Shown here piece by piece: positions 16,697 through 25,688 of a DNA stretch of 31,279 bases. This DNA comes from Phycisphaerae bacterium. Its GTDB lineage: Bacteria > Planctomycetota > Phycisphaerae > Tepidisphaerales > Tepidisphaeraceae. Every line of letters begins with the position of its first letter. The stretch's first letter is position 1. The notes under the pieces were generated by a model that did not search any database, was not told where the DNA came from, and saw nothing but the letters and a program-made list of their open reading frames with translations. The stretch spans positions 35,038-66,316 of the forward strand of contig JAUJNJ010000014.1 of the NCBI GenBank assembly GCA_030448225.1, written 5' to 3'. The position numbers and the translations under genes are program-made.

Positions 16697-19027
16697 TTAG
16701 AGCTGCGCGCCGGCGAGTTGGAGCCGCAGGATCAGGACGGCGGCCGACAGCTGCGGGTCGCTCGACAGCAGGTCCTTCTTGGCGGGCTTGCCGTCGGCGA
16801 GCTTCTGGCCGTCGGCCTTGGCCTTCGTGTCCTCCTTCACCTGCTCGCGGACCTCGGGGGCGACGTCGTTGAGCTTCCGCTGCTCGCCCTCGGCCGGGGC
16901 GGCGTTGATGTCGCGGAGGATGTCGAGTTCCTGGCGGGCGTCGATCGCGGCCCGCATCTGCTCGGGGGTCATCTCGACCGTTACGTCCGGGTCGACGCCC
17001 CACTCCTGGCTGTTCTCCTCGCGGTGGATGCACCGGCCCAGCGGCAGGTAGTAGTGGCTCGTCGTGAGCTTGAGGTACGCCGAGCGGTCGGTGAGCGGGA
17101 AGAGCATCTGCACGCTCCCCTTGCCGAACGTGCGCTCGCCGACGATCAGGGCCCGCTTGTGGTCCTTCAGCGCGCCCGAGACGATCTCGCTGGCGCTGGC
17201 CGAGTACTGGTTGACGAGCACGACGAGCGGGATCGCCGCGTCGTCGCCGTCGGCCTTGGCGGTGGCGATCGTCGGGGCGTTGCCGGTGTCGCGGTCGGGG
17301 TGGGTGCTGACGATCGTCCCCTCGCCGAGGAACTTGTCCGACACGTCCGTCGCGGCCGTCAGCAGGCCGCCGGGGTTGTAGCGCAAATCGAGGATGGCGG
17401 CGCGGGCGCCGGCCTTGCCCATGTCGTCGAGGGCGCGGTCGAGCTCGTCGGCGGTGTCCTTCGTGAAGTTGGTCATCCGCATGTAGCCGATCTTGTTGTC
17501 GTGATCGACGAAGAAGTCCCACCCGCCGCCCGGGCGGTGGAGCCACCCCTTCACGCTGGCGACCTTGATCGTGTCGCGGCGGATGTCGTAGTCCTTCACC
17601 TTGCCGTCGGGGCTGCGGACGGTGAGCGTCACGCGGGTGCCGCGGGCGCCGGTGATCGTCTTCACGGCTTGGTTGAGCGTGATGCCCTTGGCGTTCTTGC
17701 CGTTGATGTGGGTGACGATGTCGCCCGACTTGATGCCGGCCTTGTACGCCGGGCTGTCCTCCAGCGGGGTGGCGACCTTGAGGCTGCCGTCCTCGTCGCT
17801 CTGGATCTGGATGCCGACGCCGCTGAACTCGCCCTGCGTGGTCTTGTTGAACTCCTCGAGGTCGTTCGGCCAGATCATGCTCGTGAACGGGTCGAGCTCG
17901 GCGAACGCGCCGTCGGCGAACTCGCTGACGAACACCTCGTCGGGGATCCTGACCGTCTTCTCGTTGGCCGAGCGCAGCTCGGCGAGCATCATCCGCAGCG
18001 CCAACTGCTCCTTGCTCGGCTCGGTCGCGTTGATGCCGGCCTCGGCGCTGTCGAGCGCGGCGACGAAGCGGTCGCGGGCGGCCTCGTCGCCGAGGAGCGG
18101 GAACGACTTCTCGAGCCCCTTCGTCGTCGCGACGGCGCGCAGCCCGTCGAGGCCGCCGATCGCGAGGTCCTTGTAGCCGACCTCGCGGTAGTAGTTCTGG
18201 CGCGCGTCGACCAGCGCCTGCCACAGCATGTCGAGCTCGACGCCGTTGAGCGTCTCCTTCCAGTTGATGCGGAACGCGTCGTTGTTCTCGTCGGACTTGT
18301 CGTCGGGCTTCGTCGTGGGCTTGGTGGTCGGCTGCGTGGTGGCGTTGAGGGCGGTCAGGAGGGCGTCGACCTCCTCGCGCTCCTTCGACTCCGACTCCTG
18401 AAGCGCCTTGAGCACGTCGGGCGTGTAGAGCGCGAGCAGGCGGACGCGGCGGGTCGCGAGCTTCAGCCGCTCCTTCCACACCGGGTTGGCCGGCTCGACC
18501 GAGCCGAGGTCGGAGTAGAGGCGCAGCGCCTTGAGCCACTGCTCTTGCCCGTCGTACTTCTCGGCGGACTTCACGGTCCGGGTGATCAGCTCGTCGACCC
18601 ACTGCTCCTGGCGGAACGCCTTCTTGTCGTCGGCGAGCAGGTAGGCGCGGGCGGCGGAGTCGACCGCGTAGTCGGCCTTGCCCTTGCCGACGAGCATCTT
18701 CACCTCGGCGACGGTCTTGTCGTACTGCCTGCGGCGCTCGGCGGCGAACTCCTTGCGCTGGGTCTCGAACGAGCCGGTCCACTTCGCCATCTGCGCGTCG
18801 CCGGGGTCGCGCGAGAGCGTGGCGGCCTGCTCGAGGAGCTGGCTCGTGCGGTCGAACTGCCCGCTGCGCAAGGCCTTGAACGCCTCGGACTTGAGCTCCT
18901 GGACCGTCGCGACCTGCTCTTGCGCGGCCGCCGCCGCGCCGGCGACGCGGCCCGGCACCGAGACCAGCACGCACCCGCCGACCGTCACCGCGCCCACGAC
19001 CATCCAACGTCGCAACAGACTGCTCAT
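16697..19027 (-). CDS. S41-family C-terminal processing protease with PDZ domain and long N-terminal extension
   Basis: A 776-residue exported serine protease of the CtpA/Prc group. An N-terminal signal-like helix (residues about 9-30) is followed by about 200 residues of helical, TPR-like sequence, a Thr/Lys/Pro linker (about 230-245), the S41 N-terminal part, a PDZ domain (about 400-470, with SPAYKAGIKSGDIVTHINGK) and the catalytic domain. The Ser lies in NQYSASASEIVSGAL (609-613) and Lys636 in ERTFGKGSVQ, forming the Ser/Lys dyad. Its likely role is periplasmic processing or quality control. The start at 19027 has GAGG about 9 nt upstream; the frame extends to 19060. The leader holds an 18-bp GC palindrome. 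Confidence 0.94.
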   Translation of the reverse strand: MSSLLRRWMVVGAVTVGGCVLVSVPGRVAGAAAAAQEQVATVQELKSEAFKALRSGQFDRTSQLLEQAATLSRDPGDAQMAKWTGSFETQRKEFAAERRRQYDKTVAEVKMLVGKGKADYAVDSAARAYLLADDKKAFRQEQWVDELITRTVKSAEKYDGQEQWLKALRLYSDLGSVEPANPVWKERLKLATRRVRLLALYTPDVLKALQESESKEREEVDALLTALNATTQPTTKPTTKPDDKSDENNDAFRINWKETLNGVELDMLWQALVDARQNYYREVGYKDLAIGGLDGLRAVATTKGLEKSFPLLGDEAARDRFVAALDSAEAGINATEPSKEQLALRMMLAELRSANEKTVRIPDEVFVSEFADGAFAELDPFTSMIWPNDLEEFNKTTQGEFSGVGIQIQSDEDGSLKVATPLEDSPAYKAGIKSGDIVTHINGKNAKGITLNQAVKTITGARGTRVTLTVRSPDGKVKDYDIRRDTIKVASVKGWLHRPGGGWDFFVDHDNKIGYMRMTNFTKDTADELDRALDDMGKAGARAAILDLRYNPGGLLTAATDVSDKFLGEGTIVSTHPDRDTGNAPTIATAKADGDDAAIPLVVLVNQYSASASEIVSGALKDHKRALIVGERTFGKGSVQMLFPLTDRSAYLKLTTSHYYLPLGRCIHREENSQEWGVDPDVTVEMTPEQMRAAIDARQELDILRDINAAPAEGEQRKLNDVAPEVREQVKEDTKAKADGQKLADGKPAKKDLLSSDPQLSAAVLILRLQLAGAQL

Positions 19028-19100
19028 GAAATGCATCCTCGCTGTGTCGGCTTCGCACATTCGCCCGGGGAACGTCCGTCCCCCCCGGGACCCGCGCCGG

Positions 19101-19118
19101 CGCCCCCCGCGGGGGGCG
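19101..19118. repeat. 18-bp perfect GC palindrome in the protease leader
   Basis: CGCCCCCCGCGGGGGGCG is fully self-complementary. It lies between the likely promoter (19138-19164) and the start codon at 19027 of the S41 protease, so it would be in the 5' leader of that mRNA. Confidence 0.55.
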
Positions 19119-19137
19119 GGAACGGCCGCGATCAGAC

Positions 19138-19164
19138 AGTATATTTGGCGCGGGCGCGGATCAA
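19138..19164 (-). promoter_or_regulatory. Possible promoter of the S41 protease gene
   Basis: On the minus strand TATACT (19138-19143, 5 of 6) lies 15 nt after TTGATC (19159-19164). The spacer is short, but the box is the only AT-rich segment in the region. The leader would be about 100 nt. Confidence 0.4.
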
Positions 19165-19326
19165 CTCAACTCCCCGCCCCGCCGCGGCCGCGGATCGATC
19201 GTACATAATGAGACGACGCAGAACCGGCGCGGTTCAAACGAGCGGGGGCGGAATGGTCGGTCCGTGGGGCGTCCCAAACGCCTCCGCTACGACGATCCGT
19301 GCCAACCCCCGTCGACGGCTCCTGAC

Positions 19327-19386
19327 AGCCTCGGGCGGAAGCCCGGAGGTCGTTTCCCGAAGACCGGCGGGCTTCCGCCCGAGGCT
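19327..19386. repeat. Dispersed palindromic repeat, copy 2 (19-bp perfect arms)
   Basis: The arms at 19327-19345 (AGCCTCGGGCGGAAGCCCG) and 19368-19386 are perfect reverse complements around a 22-nt spacer. The spacer (GGTCGTTTCCCGAAGACC at its heart) resembles that of the copy at 12557-12623, sharing TTCCCG and AAGACCG-like blocks. The remaining parts of 19028-19630 contain only the promoters of the flanking genes and the leader palindrome. Confidence 0.8.
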
Positions 19387-19571
19387 ATTCCATGCTGTGC
19401 GACGGGCTTAACCGATCATCCGGGGCGATCCCGTCCGGAGGTAGATTGAACGTGATGCTCCCGTCGGTCGTCTTGTCCTTATACCGGGCGCGGTCGGTTC
19501 CGTTCTACGCGGTTCGAATCGCGACGCGACGGTCCGGCGCGGCCGGTCGCCGGGTCGACGTGGGGCCGCGA

Positions 19572-19600
19572 TTGTCCCCCGTCGTCGCGACCGGTATAAT
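19572..19600 (+). promoter_or_regulatory. Promoter of the Nfu gene
   Basis: TTGTCC (19572-19577), a 17-nt spacer and a perfect TATAAT (19595-19600). Transcription would start near 19607, 24 nt before the ATG at 19631. Confidence 0.65.
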
Positions 19601-19630
19601 CGGTGAAACGAGCGAGCCGCGAGATCCTGC

Positions 19631-19882
19631 ATGACACAAGCTGCCGAGATTCTTCCGTTGCGAGACCGCGTCCAGGGCGTCATCAACTTGATCCGCCCGG
19701 CCGTGCAGGCGGACGGCGGGGACATCGAGCTCGTGAACGTGACGGCCGAGGGGGCCGTGCAGATCCGCTTCCACGGCGCGTGCCACGGCTGCCCGAGCAG
19801 CAGCATGACGCTGCACCAGGGGATCGAGCGCAACCCGCGCGACCAGGTGCCCGAGGTGACGAGCGTGGTGGCGGTGCGGTAA
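19631..19882 (+). CDS. NifU C-terminal-domain (Nfu-type) iron-sulfur cluster scaffold
   Basis: An 83-residue protein made only of the Nfu domain, which holds a 4Fe-4S cluster at a dimer interface and passes it to apoproteins. The family sequence IRPAVQADGGDIELVNV is followed by the cluster-binding CxxC in ACHGCPSSSMTL, and the end reads VPEVTSVVAV. Length and motif order match small stand-alone Nfu proteins. No other Fe-S assembly gene is nearby. The start at 19631 has only a weak ribosome binding site (GCGAGA). A hairpin repeat follows immediately after the stop codon. Confidence 0.93.
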   Translation: MTQAAEILPLRDRVQGVINLIRPAVQADGGDIELVNVTAEGAVQIRFHGACHGCPSSSMTLHQGIERNPRDQVPEVTSVVAVR

Positions 19883-19884
19883 GC

Positions 19885-19940
19885 GCCGATCCGTACAACC
19901 GGCAGCGGGCCCTTCGGGCCTGCGGCGAACGGGGACGTCG
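19885..19940. repeat. Dispersed hairpin repeat, copy 2 (after the Nfu gene)
   Basis: This stretch aligns with 9158-9215: GCCGATCCG, one differing base, ACAACCGGCAGCGGGCCC, TTCGGGCC, then TGCGGC and an A/C-rich end with single-base gaps. The core hairpin is GGGCCC-TTC-GGGCC. It lies 3 nt after the Nfu stop codon and could serve as a terminator. Confidence 0.6.
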
Positions 19941-20041
19941 GACTGTTTCGAGAAGGATCTAAGCGAGCGACTTGTCCGCTTGCCCCCGCGGGACGCTCCT
20001 GACCCGACCCAACGACCCGGCCCCCGAGGTGGACGTTTGGC

Positions 20042-20423
20042 ATGAGCCAGCTCGACTACCTCACGCTGCCGCGGAAGTCCGACCCCGATTCCGATGTCGC
20101 CGATCGAAGTCCTGCCGCCGGAGATTCCGTCCGGCTGGTCGCGGTTCTACGGCGCGCAGGTCGGGCACCGGGCCGGCTCGCTCGGCCTGATCCTGCTGCT
20201 GGCGGGGGCTGGCGCGCTGGCCGGGGGAAAGGCGGCGGCGCGCTGCTGCTGTGGGCGTTCGGCGCGGCGGACGTGGGCCTGCTGGCGTCGTTCCTGAGCC
20301 TCGTCGCCGAACGCCGGGCGGGCCACGTGGGCTGGGAGGCGCGGGGCGTTTTATTCTTTAACACGTTCGTGCTGCTGGCCGCCCTGGCTGTACGTCCTCG
20401 CCCGCTGGTTACGGGGCGCGTGA
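20042..20423 (+). CDS. Small hypothetical membrane protein, frameshifted
   Basis: Read across three frame changes (near 20095, 20233 and 20388) this gives about 125 residues: MSQLDYLTLPRKSDP, then EVLPPEIPSGWSRFYG, three hydrophobic segments (around GSLGLILLLAGAGALAG, LLLWAFGAADVGLLASFLSL and VLFFNTFVLLAAL) and the end VLARWLRGA before TGA at 20421-20423. I do not recognise the family. The start at 20042 has GAGGTGG about 9 nt upstream. The hydrophobic pattern continues cleanly across each break, which suggests sequence errors rather than decay. It follows the Nfu gene on the same strand after about 160 nt. Confidence 0.5.
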
Positions 20424-20585
20424 GACGGGTCGACGTGCACGGAGGATCTCCTTGTCGCTGGCTACCGGGAGGCGGTAGCGGCGATCGCGGGACGGCTCGC
20501 GGACCGATCGGCGTCGCGATCATCGTCAATGCGTCGGAGCAGACGTAGCTCGCCCGACCGGTCGCGCCGCACCCATGGGAACGCG

Positions 20586-20825
20586 ATGCCCGAGCGACTC
20601 ACCTCACCCCAAGCCGCCGCGCTCCTGGACGAGTTGTGCGTGAAACTGGGCTTTTGCCTGCCACCGGCTGATCGGCGAAGGTTGGAAGGCGAGCCGCCGG
20701 CAGACGTGGACGCGTTCACGGACGCCGTCTTCGCCGCGGAGGGGCTGGACCCTCACGGCCGACCCGACCTGCGGAGACAGGTGGTCGCGTGTGTCGCCAC
20801 GCACTTTTCCCACGCAGACGTGTGA
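20586..20825 (+). CDS. Hypothetical 79-residue protein
   Basis: A small acidic soluble protein beginning MPERLTSPQAAALLDELCVK and ending VATHFSHADV, with the middle PPADVDAFTDAVFAAEGLDP. No membrane segment, signal peptide or metal motif is visible; the composition suggests a compact helical protein. The start at 20586 has GGGA about 7 nt upstream and is preferred to the frame opening at 20529. I do not recognise a family or function. It stands alone between the small membrane protein and tadA, both on the same strand. Confidence 0.55.
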   Translation: MPERLTSPQAAALLDELCVKLGFCLPPADRRRLEGEPPADVDAFTDAVFAAEGLDPHGRPDLRRQVVACVATHFSHADV

Positions 20826-20983
20826 CGGGAGCGCGCGCGAGCCGCGCGCGCTGACCGCCGGTGCGAGAGGATCGGTCTGCGGCTCAGCCGCACGGCGGCG
20901 GTCGCGTGGCGTCCCCTGAACCAACCGGTGAGCGGTCCGGATGAACGAGCCGCTTCGCCGTATCCTGTTCGAGAGAGTGAATC

Positions 20984-21493
<510 letters not shown>

Positions 21494-21528
21494 TGAATTG
21501 AAGAGCGTCGCGAAGAAGCAACGACCGA

Positions 21529-21595
21529 GCGTGGCGCGGGCGTCCCGCGCGCGTTTCCTCAACAAAAGACGCGGGGCGAGACGCCCGCGCCACGC
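21529..21595. repeat. Palindromic element after tadA
   Basis: The arms GCGTGGCGCGGGCGTC (21529-21544) and its perfect 16-bp complement at 21580-21595 enclose 35 nt. An inner 6-bp pairing (CCCGCG at 21544-21549, CGCGGG at 21570-21575) extends the stem. There is no T-run, so it looks like a dispersed palindrome rather than a terminator. Confidence 0.65.
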
Positions 21596-21704
21596 CCGAT
21601 CACGCTTTCAGGCGCGTTACACTCCTGCGAAGCCGGCCAGGGCTGCCCACGGCGGCCGCCTTCGCGCCGGCCGCGTCGCGCGGGAATCCTCGAACTGCAG
21701 CCGT

Positions 21705-21710
21705 TACAAT
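21705..21710 (+). promoter_or_regulatory. -10-like box close to the kinase-like gene start
   Basis: TACAAT (5 of 6 consensus) is followed by 7 nt and the GTG at 21718. There is no Shine-Dalgarno sequence and no clear -35. A leaderless transcript is likely. Confidence 0.4.
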
Positions 21711-21717
21711 CCCTCGC

Positions 21718-22516
21718 GTGCAACCGAACGTCGACATCGACAAAGCTGATCGTCCCGACCGTGCCGCGTACGCGATGCGGGCGCTGGGCAAGTCCTGGGC
21801 TGCCGCGCGAGTTCACCCTCGGCAAGACCGTGTGGCGGCTCGTCCACGCGGTGAAGCACGACTTCTTCGCCGCCACCGGCTTCTACGAGGACGACGCCGG
21901 CACCCGCGCCGTGCTGAAGATGAGCCGGACGCAGGAGTTCGCCGGGTTCCCGCTGCTGTTCGTCGGGAAGTTCCTGTGCCGGCGGGAGGTGCGGTTCTAC
22001 AACAAGCTGTCGGACCTGCCGAACGTGCCGAAGGTGCTGGGCACGGTCGGCCAGACCGGCTTCGTGCACGAGTTCGTGCCCGGCCGGCCGCTGCAGAAGG
22101 ACAAGCCGGTGCCGGACGGGTTCTTCCGGCAGCTCACGGAGTTGCTCGAGCAGCTTCACGCGCGGAAGATCGCTTACGTCGACACGAACAAGCCGGAGAA
22201 CATCCTGCTCGGCGACGACGGGCGGCCGCACCTGATCGACTTCCAGATCAGCTGGGACCTGGCCGAACTGGGCGACTGGTGGCTGAACCGCTGGTGGCTC
22301 CGGCGGCTTCAGCACGAGGACTTCTATCATTTCCTGAAGCACAAGAAGCGGCTGCGCCCCGACGAGTTGACCGACGACGAGCGGGCGCAGGCCGAGCGGC
22401 GCAGCGCGCTGATCCGTCTGCACCGCTTCGTGTTCAAGCCCTACTTCCTGTTCCGCCGCCGCACGTTCAAGCGGCTGCGCGAGACCGGCCGGCTCCTGCC
22501 CGAGGGAAGCAAATGA
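21718..22516 (+). CDS. Protein kinase-fold protein (lipopolysaccharide kinase/RIO-like), one frameshift
   Basis: About 265 residues. Visible kinase elements are FTLGKTVWRLVHAVKHDFFA at the N lobe, RAVLKMSR with a candidate ATP-binding Lys, the hinge HEFVPGRPL, and a catalytic loop IAYVDTNKPENILL in which HRD is changed to YVD and the Asn is kept. The metal-binding DFG appears as LIDFQIS. Such features occur in lipopolysaccharide-core kinases (WaaP/KdkA type) and RIO-like proteins, so a small-molecule or lipid substrate is possible. Two hydrophobic aromatic patches near the C terminus suggest membrane contact. A +1 change near 21798 separates the first 27 residues from the rest. The stop overlaps the next gene in ATGA. 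Confidence 0.75.
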
Positions 22517-23160
22517 AACGCGCCGCGACGCTGTTGATCCTCGCCGCCCTGCTCGTCCCCCTCGTCCGCGCCACCGCCGCCGAGGACGCAATCGCCCCCG
22601 CCGACGCGACGGCCCCGGCCGCCCCGGCCGCCGCAGCTCCGGCCGCGACACCCGCTGCCGCACCCGACGCCCCCGCCGCGCCGGTCGACGTCGAAGTGGA
22701 CGAGGCGGACGACGACGTCGCCGAGGAGCACTCGTTGCAGGAGTTGTTCAAGGTCATCACCGACGCGCTGAAGGCGAAGGGCGAGACGCGGGACGACGTG
22801 CTGACGGTGACGATCCCGCGGGACGACCTGAACGTGATGATCGAGGGGATGGACGTGCCGACGGCGGCGGGCATCGCGTCGGAGTTCAAGTTCTACCAGT
22901 GCCCGTGCGGCGGCAAGATCAGCGTGATCGGCCAGTTCGTCACGCCGGACTACGAGGCGAACGACGTGGTCGACGAACTGCGCAAGGGGAACCTGCTCGT
23001 CGCCTCGGTCGGCCCCTTCCTCACCTACGAATCGCCCCGCCTCACCCTCGTCCGCTTCCAGGGCGAGGCCAAGGCGGAGGACCTCGCCGCGACGCTGAAA
23101 AAGGCGCTGGAGTGGACCGGCGAGAAGCGCATGGCGCCGGTGCGGAAGCTCGACGAGTAA
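22513..23160 (+). CDS. Secreted DUF1259-like protein with Ala/Pro-rich linker
   Basis: A 215-residue exported protein. The signal peptide is MKRAATLLILAALLVPLVRATAA, followed by about 45 residues rich in Ala, Pro and Asp. The folded part starts at about residue 70 and reads DVLTVTIPRDDLNVMIEGMDVP, then GGKISVIGQFVTPDYEANDVV, SVGPFLTYESPRLTLVRFQG and a final helix. This order resembles DUF1259 (LppY/LpqO) proteins of unknown function; the assignment rests on recalled motif pattern. A CPC motif precedes the glycine turn and could bind metal or form a disulfide. The start overlaps the upstream kinase-like gene by 4 nt (ATGA), so the two are almost certainly translationally coupled. Confidence 0.7.
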   Translation: MKRAATLLILAALLVPLVRATAAEDAIAPADATAPAAPAAAAPAATPAAAPDAPAAPVDVEVDEADDDVAEEHSLQELFKVITDALKAKGETRDDVLTVTIPRDDLNVMIEGMDVPTAAGIASEFKFYQCPCGGKISVIGQFVTPDYEANDVVDELRKGNLLVASVGPFLTYESPRLTLVRFQGEAKAEDLAATLKKALEWTGEKRMAPVRKLDE

Positions 23161-23420
23161 GCCGTCGCCGGCCGCGGGATCGGCGCTGCTGCCGAGGTGC
23201 GGTGAGCCCTCGAAGCGTTCCCCACCACGGCGGCCTCTGCCGTTAATGACATGCTATTGAACTGGGATGTGAGCGCGTCCGAAATGAGCGTTCGCGACGC
23301 ACCCGCGGCCATCCTATGCCGGGCCGCCTGTGCGGCTCAAACGTCGGGAGACTCACGCGGCGAGCCTAATTCCGACCGCCTCGCCGGCCCGGCCTACGCG
23401 TCGCCCCGAGGAGAGCCTGA

Positions 23421-24329
23421 ATGTGGATCCGCCCGACCCACGCCCGACGATGCCTCGGCGTCATCTGCCTGCTCGCGCTCTCGGGCGCCGCCCCGCAGTC
23501 GGCAGAGAAGCCGGATGCGCCGGCGACGATTGACGTGACTCCGGTGCCGGCGGGACTGCGACAGCGCGTCGCGCTCGACGCGTTCTACCAGCAGCACGTC
23601 GACGTCCGCAGCTTACCGGTCGTCGGCTCGTCGAAGGTCTCGCCGTACGCGATGCGCGAGGCGGCCTACCTCGTCGACCAGATGCTCGCCGGGCGGGACG
23701 ACCTGTTGCGGGCGATGTCCGGCAACAAGGTGCGCCTGACGGTCATGGCGGCGGGCGAGTTCACGACCGACGTCCCGGAGCACCGCCACCTCAAGCCCAA
23801 AGCATTCTGGAACCGCCGGGCGCGGGGGCTGGGGGCGTCGATTCAGGTGCCGTGCGTGAGCTGTGCCGAGGAGAACCTGCTCGGCCTGAAGGGCGACCCG
23901 TACGGCACCGAGAGCATCATGATCCACGAGTTCGCCCACGCCGTGCACCTCACCGGCGTCCGCACGATCGACCCCACGTTCGACCGCCGGCTGAAGGCGG
24001 CGTACGACGCCGCGATGACGGCGGGCCTCTGGAAGGGGAAGTACGCCGCCACCAACGCCGCCGAGTACTTCGCCGAGGGCGTGCAGTCGTGGTTCGACAC
24101 GAACCGCCCGCCCGACAAGGACCACAACCACGTCGACACGCGCGAGGAACTCAAGGCTTACGACCCGGTGCTGGCCGCCCTCGTGGCCGAGGTCTTCGGC
24201 GATCGCGCGTGGCGATACGTCCGGCCGGACCGGCGCGAGAAGCTCGATCATCTGGAGGGGTTCGATCGCGACGCGGCCCCCGCCTTCACCTGGCCGGCCG
24301 AGGAGAAAGACGCCGGCGCGGCCGGATAA
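23421..24329 (+). CDS. Secreted zinc metallopeptidase-like protein (HEFAH, anthrax lethal-factor-like group)
   Basis: A 302-residue exported protein. The signal sequence runs to about residue 24 (VICLLALSGAAP). The zinc site is IMIHEFAHAVHL (His169, Glu170, His173), and AAEYFAEGVQSWF about 42 residues later supplies the likely third ligand (Glu215 or Glu219), as in HExxH...E gluzincins of the lethal-factor type. A CVSC pair at about 145-148 lies before the active site. The protein lacks any receptor-binding or pore-forming part, and I infer a house-keeping or degradative role rather than a toxin. The ATG at 23421 has GAGGAGAG about 5 nt upstream. The frame is intact. Confidence 0.8.
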   Translation: MWIRPTHARRCLGVICLLALSGAAPQSAEKPDAPATIDVTPVPAGLRQRVALDAFYQQHVDVRSLPVVGSSKVSPYAMREAAYLVDQMLAGRDDLLRAMSGNKVRLTVMAAGEFTTDVPEHRHLKPKAFWNRRARGLGASIQVPCVSCAEENLLGLKGDPYGTESIMIHEFAHAVHLTGVRTIDPTFDRRLKAAYDAAMTAGLWKGKYAATNAAEYFAEGVQSWFDTNRPPDKDHNHVDTREELKAYDPVLAALVAEVFGDRAWRYVRPDRREKLDHLEGFDRDAAPAFTWPAEEKDAGAAG

Positions 24330-24476
24330 ACGGCCCCGGTCAGCCGGCACCGGCATCGGGCGGTAAAACCGGCGGCTGACACGCGAGGACAACCTGCAAT
24401 CCGCCGGCCGATTCTGCGACGCTGCCCCCGCCCCGCCGGCGGTGTCCGGACGGCGCGCGCGGAAAGGGACGGTTGG

Positions 24477-25688
24477 ATGGCGCATCGGACGTCGGAGATT
24501 CTGGAGCGCGGCAAGCGCGCCCTCATCGGCAATTACGCCCGCATGCCGGTCGTGATGGCCAGGGGCGACGGGTGCTGGCTCTGGGACGCCGACGGCCGCC
24601 GTTACCTCGACCTGTTCGCCGGGTTCGGCGGCGCGGTCCTCGGCCACTGCCATCCCGCCCTCGTCGCCGCCGCGACCGAGCAGGCGGCCGCCCTGTGGCA
24701 CGTCGGCAACACGTTCTACACCGAGCCGCAGATCGAACTCGCGGAGCGCCTCGCCCGCCACGCCTTCGCGGGCCGGGCCTTCTTCTGCCACAGCGGCGCC
24801 GAGGCGAACGAGGCGGCCTGCAAGCTCGCCCGGCTGCGCGGGGGGACGAAGTCGCCGGCGCGGTGGAAGATCATCTCGCTCAGCCGCAGCTTTCACGGCC
24901 GCACGCTGGCGATGGTCGCCGCCACCGGCAACCCCGCCGTCAAGGCCGGCTTCGAGCCCGCCGTCCCCGGCTTCGTGCAGGTCGAGGCGGGCGACTTCGA
25001 CGCGCTCGCCGCCGCCGTCGACGACGAGACGGCCGCCGTGCTGATGGAGCCGATCCAGGGCGAGGGGGGCGTGAACGTCTACCCCGACGGCTACGTGCGG
25101 CGCGTCCGAGAACTCTGCGACGCGCGCGAGCTGACGCTCATCTTCGACGAGGTCTGGACCGGCTGCGGCCGGACCGGCCGGTGGTTCGCCCACCAGCACG
25201 TCACGGACGATGCCGGCCGGCCGGTCGAGCCGGACATTATGACGCTCGGCAAAGCGGTCGGCGGCGGGTTGCCGATGGGCGTGATGTGGGCGCGCCCGGC
25301 GCTGGCGGAACTGCTCGTGCCGGGCAAGCACGGCTCCACGCTCGGCGGCAACGCGATCGCGTCGGCCGTGTCGCGGACGATCTTCGACGTGATCGAGCGG
25401 GAAAACCTCCTCGCCCACGCCGCCGTACTAGGCGAACACGCCATCGCGCGGCTCCGTCACGAGTCGTCGATTCGCCAGAAGGTCGCCGGCGTCCGCGGGC
25501 GCGGGCTGTTCCTCGGCATCGAGCTGAAGGACGTGCCGGACAAGCTCGTCGAGCGCGGCCTGGAACGGGGCGTGATTGTGAACGTGACGGCCCAAAAGGT
25601 GATTCGCCTGGCGCCCCCGATTAACATCGGCCGGCCGGAGTGGGACAAGGGGCTCGACGAGGTCGTTGCGCTGATCGCGTCCCTCTGA
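24477..25688 (+). CDS. argD: Class-III pyridoxal-phosphate aminotransferase (acetylornithine aminotransferase-like)
   Basis: A 403-residue fold-type I aminotransferase. Seen are LDLFAGFGGAVLGHCHP near the N terminus, CHSGAEANEAACKLAR (phosphate binding), SRSFHGRTL, MEPIQGEGGVNVYP, the cofactor Asp in LIFDEVWTGCGRTGRW (Asp224), the Schiff-base Lys259 in TLGKAVGGGLPMG and HGSTLGGN. These match acetylornithine or succinyldiaminopimelate aminotransferase, acting in arginine or lysine synthesis. Related omega-aminotransferases cannot be fully excluded. The start at 24477 has AAAGGGA about 8 nt upstream. No other arg genes are adjacent. The frame is undisrupted. Confidence 0.88.
   Translation: MAHRTSEILERGKRALIGNYARMPVVMARGDGCWLWDADGRRYLDLFAGFGGAVLGHCHPALVAAATEQAAALWHVGNTFYTEPQIELAERLARHAFAGRAFFCHSGAEANEAACKLARLRGGTKSPARWKIISLSRSFHGRTLAMVAATGNPAVKAGFEPAVPGFVQVEAGDFDALAAAVDDETAAVLMEPIQGEGGVNVYPDGYVRRVRELCDARELTLIFDEVWTGCGRTGRWFAHQHVTDDAGRPVEPDIMTLGKAVGGGLPMGVMWARPALAELLVPGKHGSTLGGNAIASAVSRTIFDVIERENLLAHAAVLGEHAIARLRHESSIRQKVAGVRGRGLFLGIELKDVPDKLVERGLERGVIVNVTAQKVIRLAPPINIGRPEWDKGLDEVVALIASL

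Noticed and set aside
20586..20825. The 79-residue protein as half of a toxin-antitoxin pair
   Set aside because: No small partner gene overlaps or adjoins it, and no toxin or antitoxin motif is visible.
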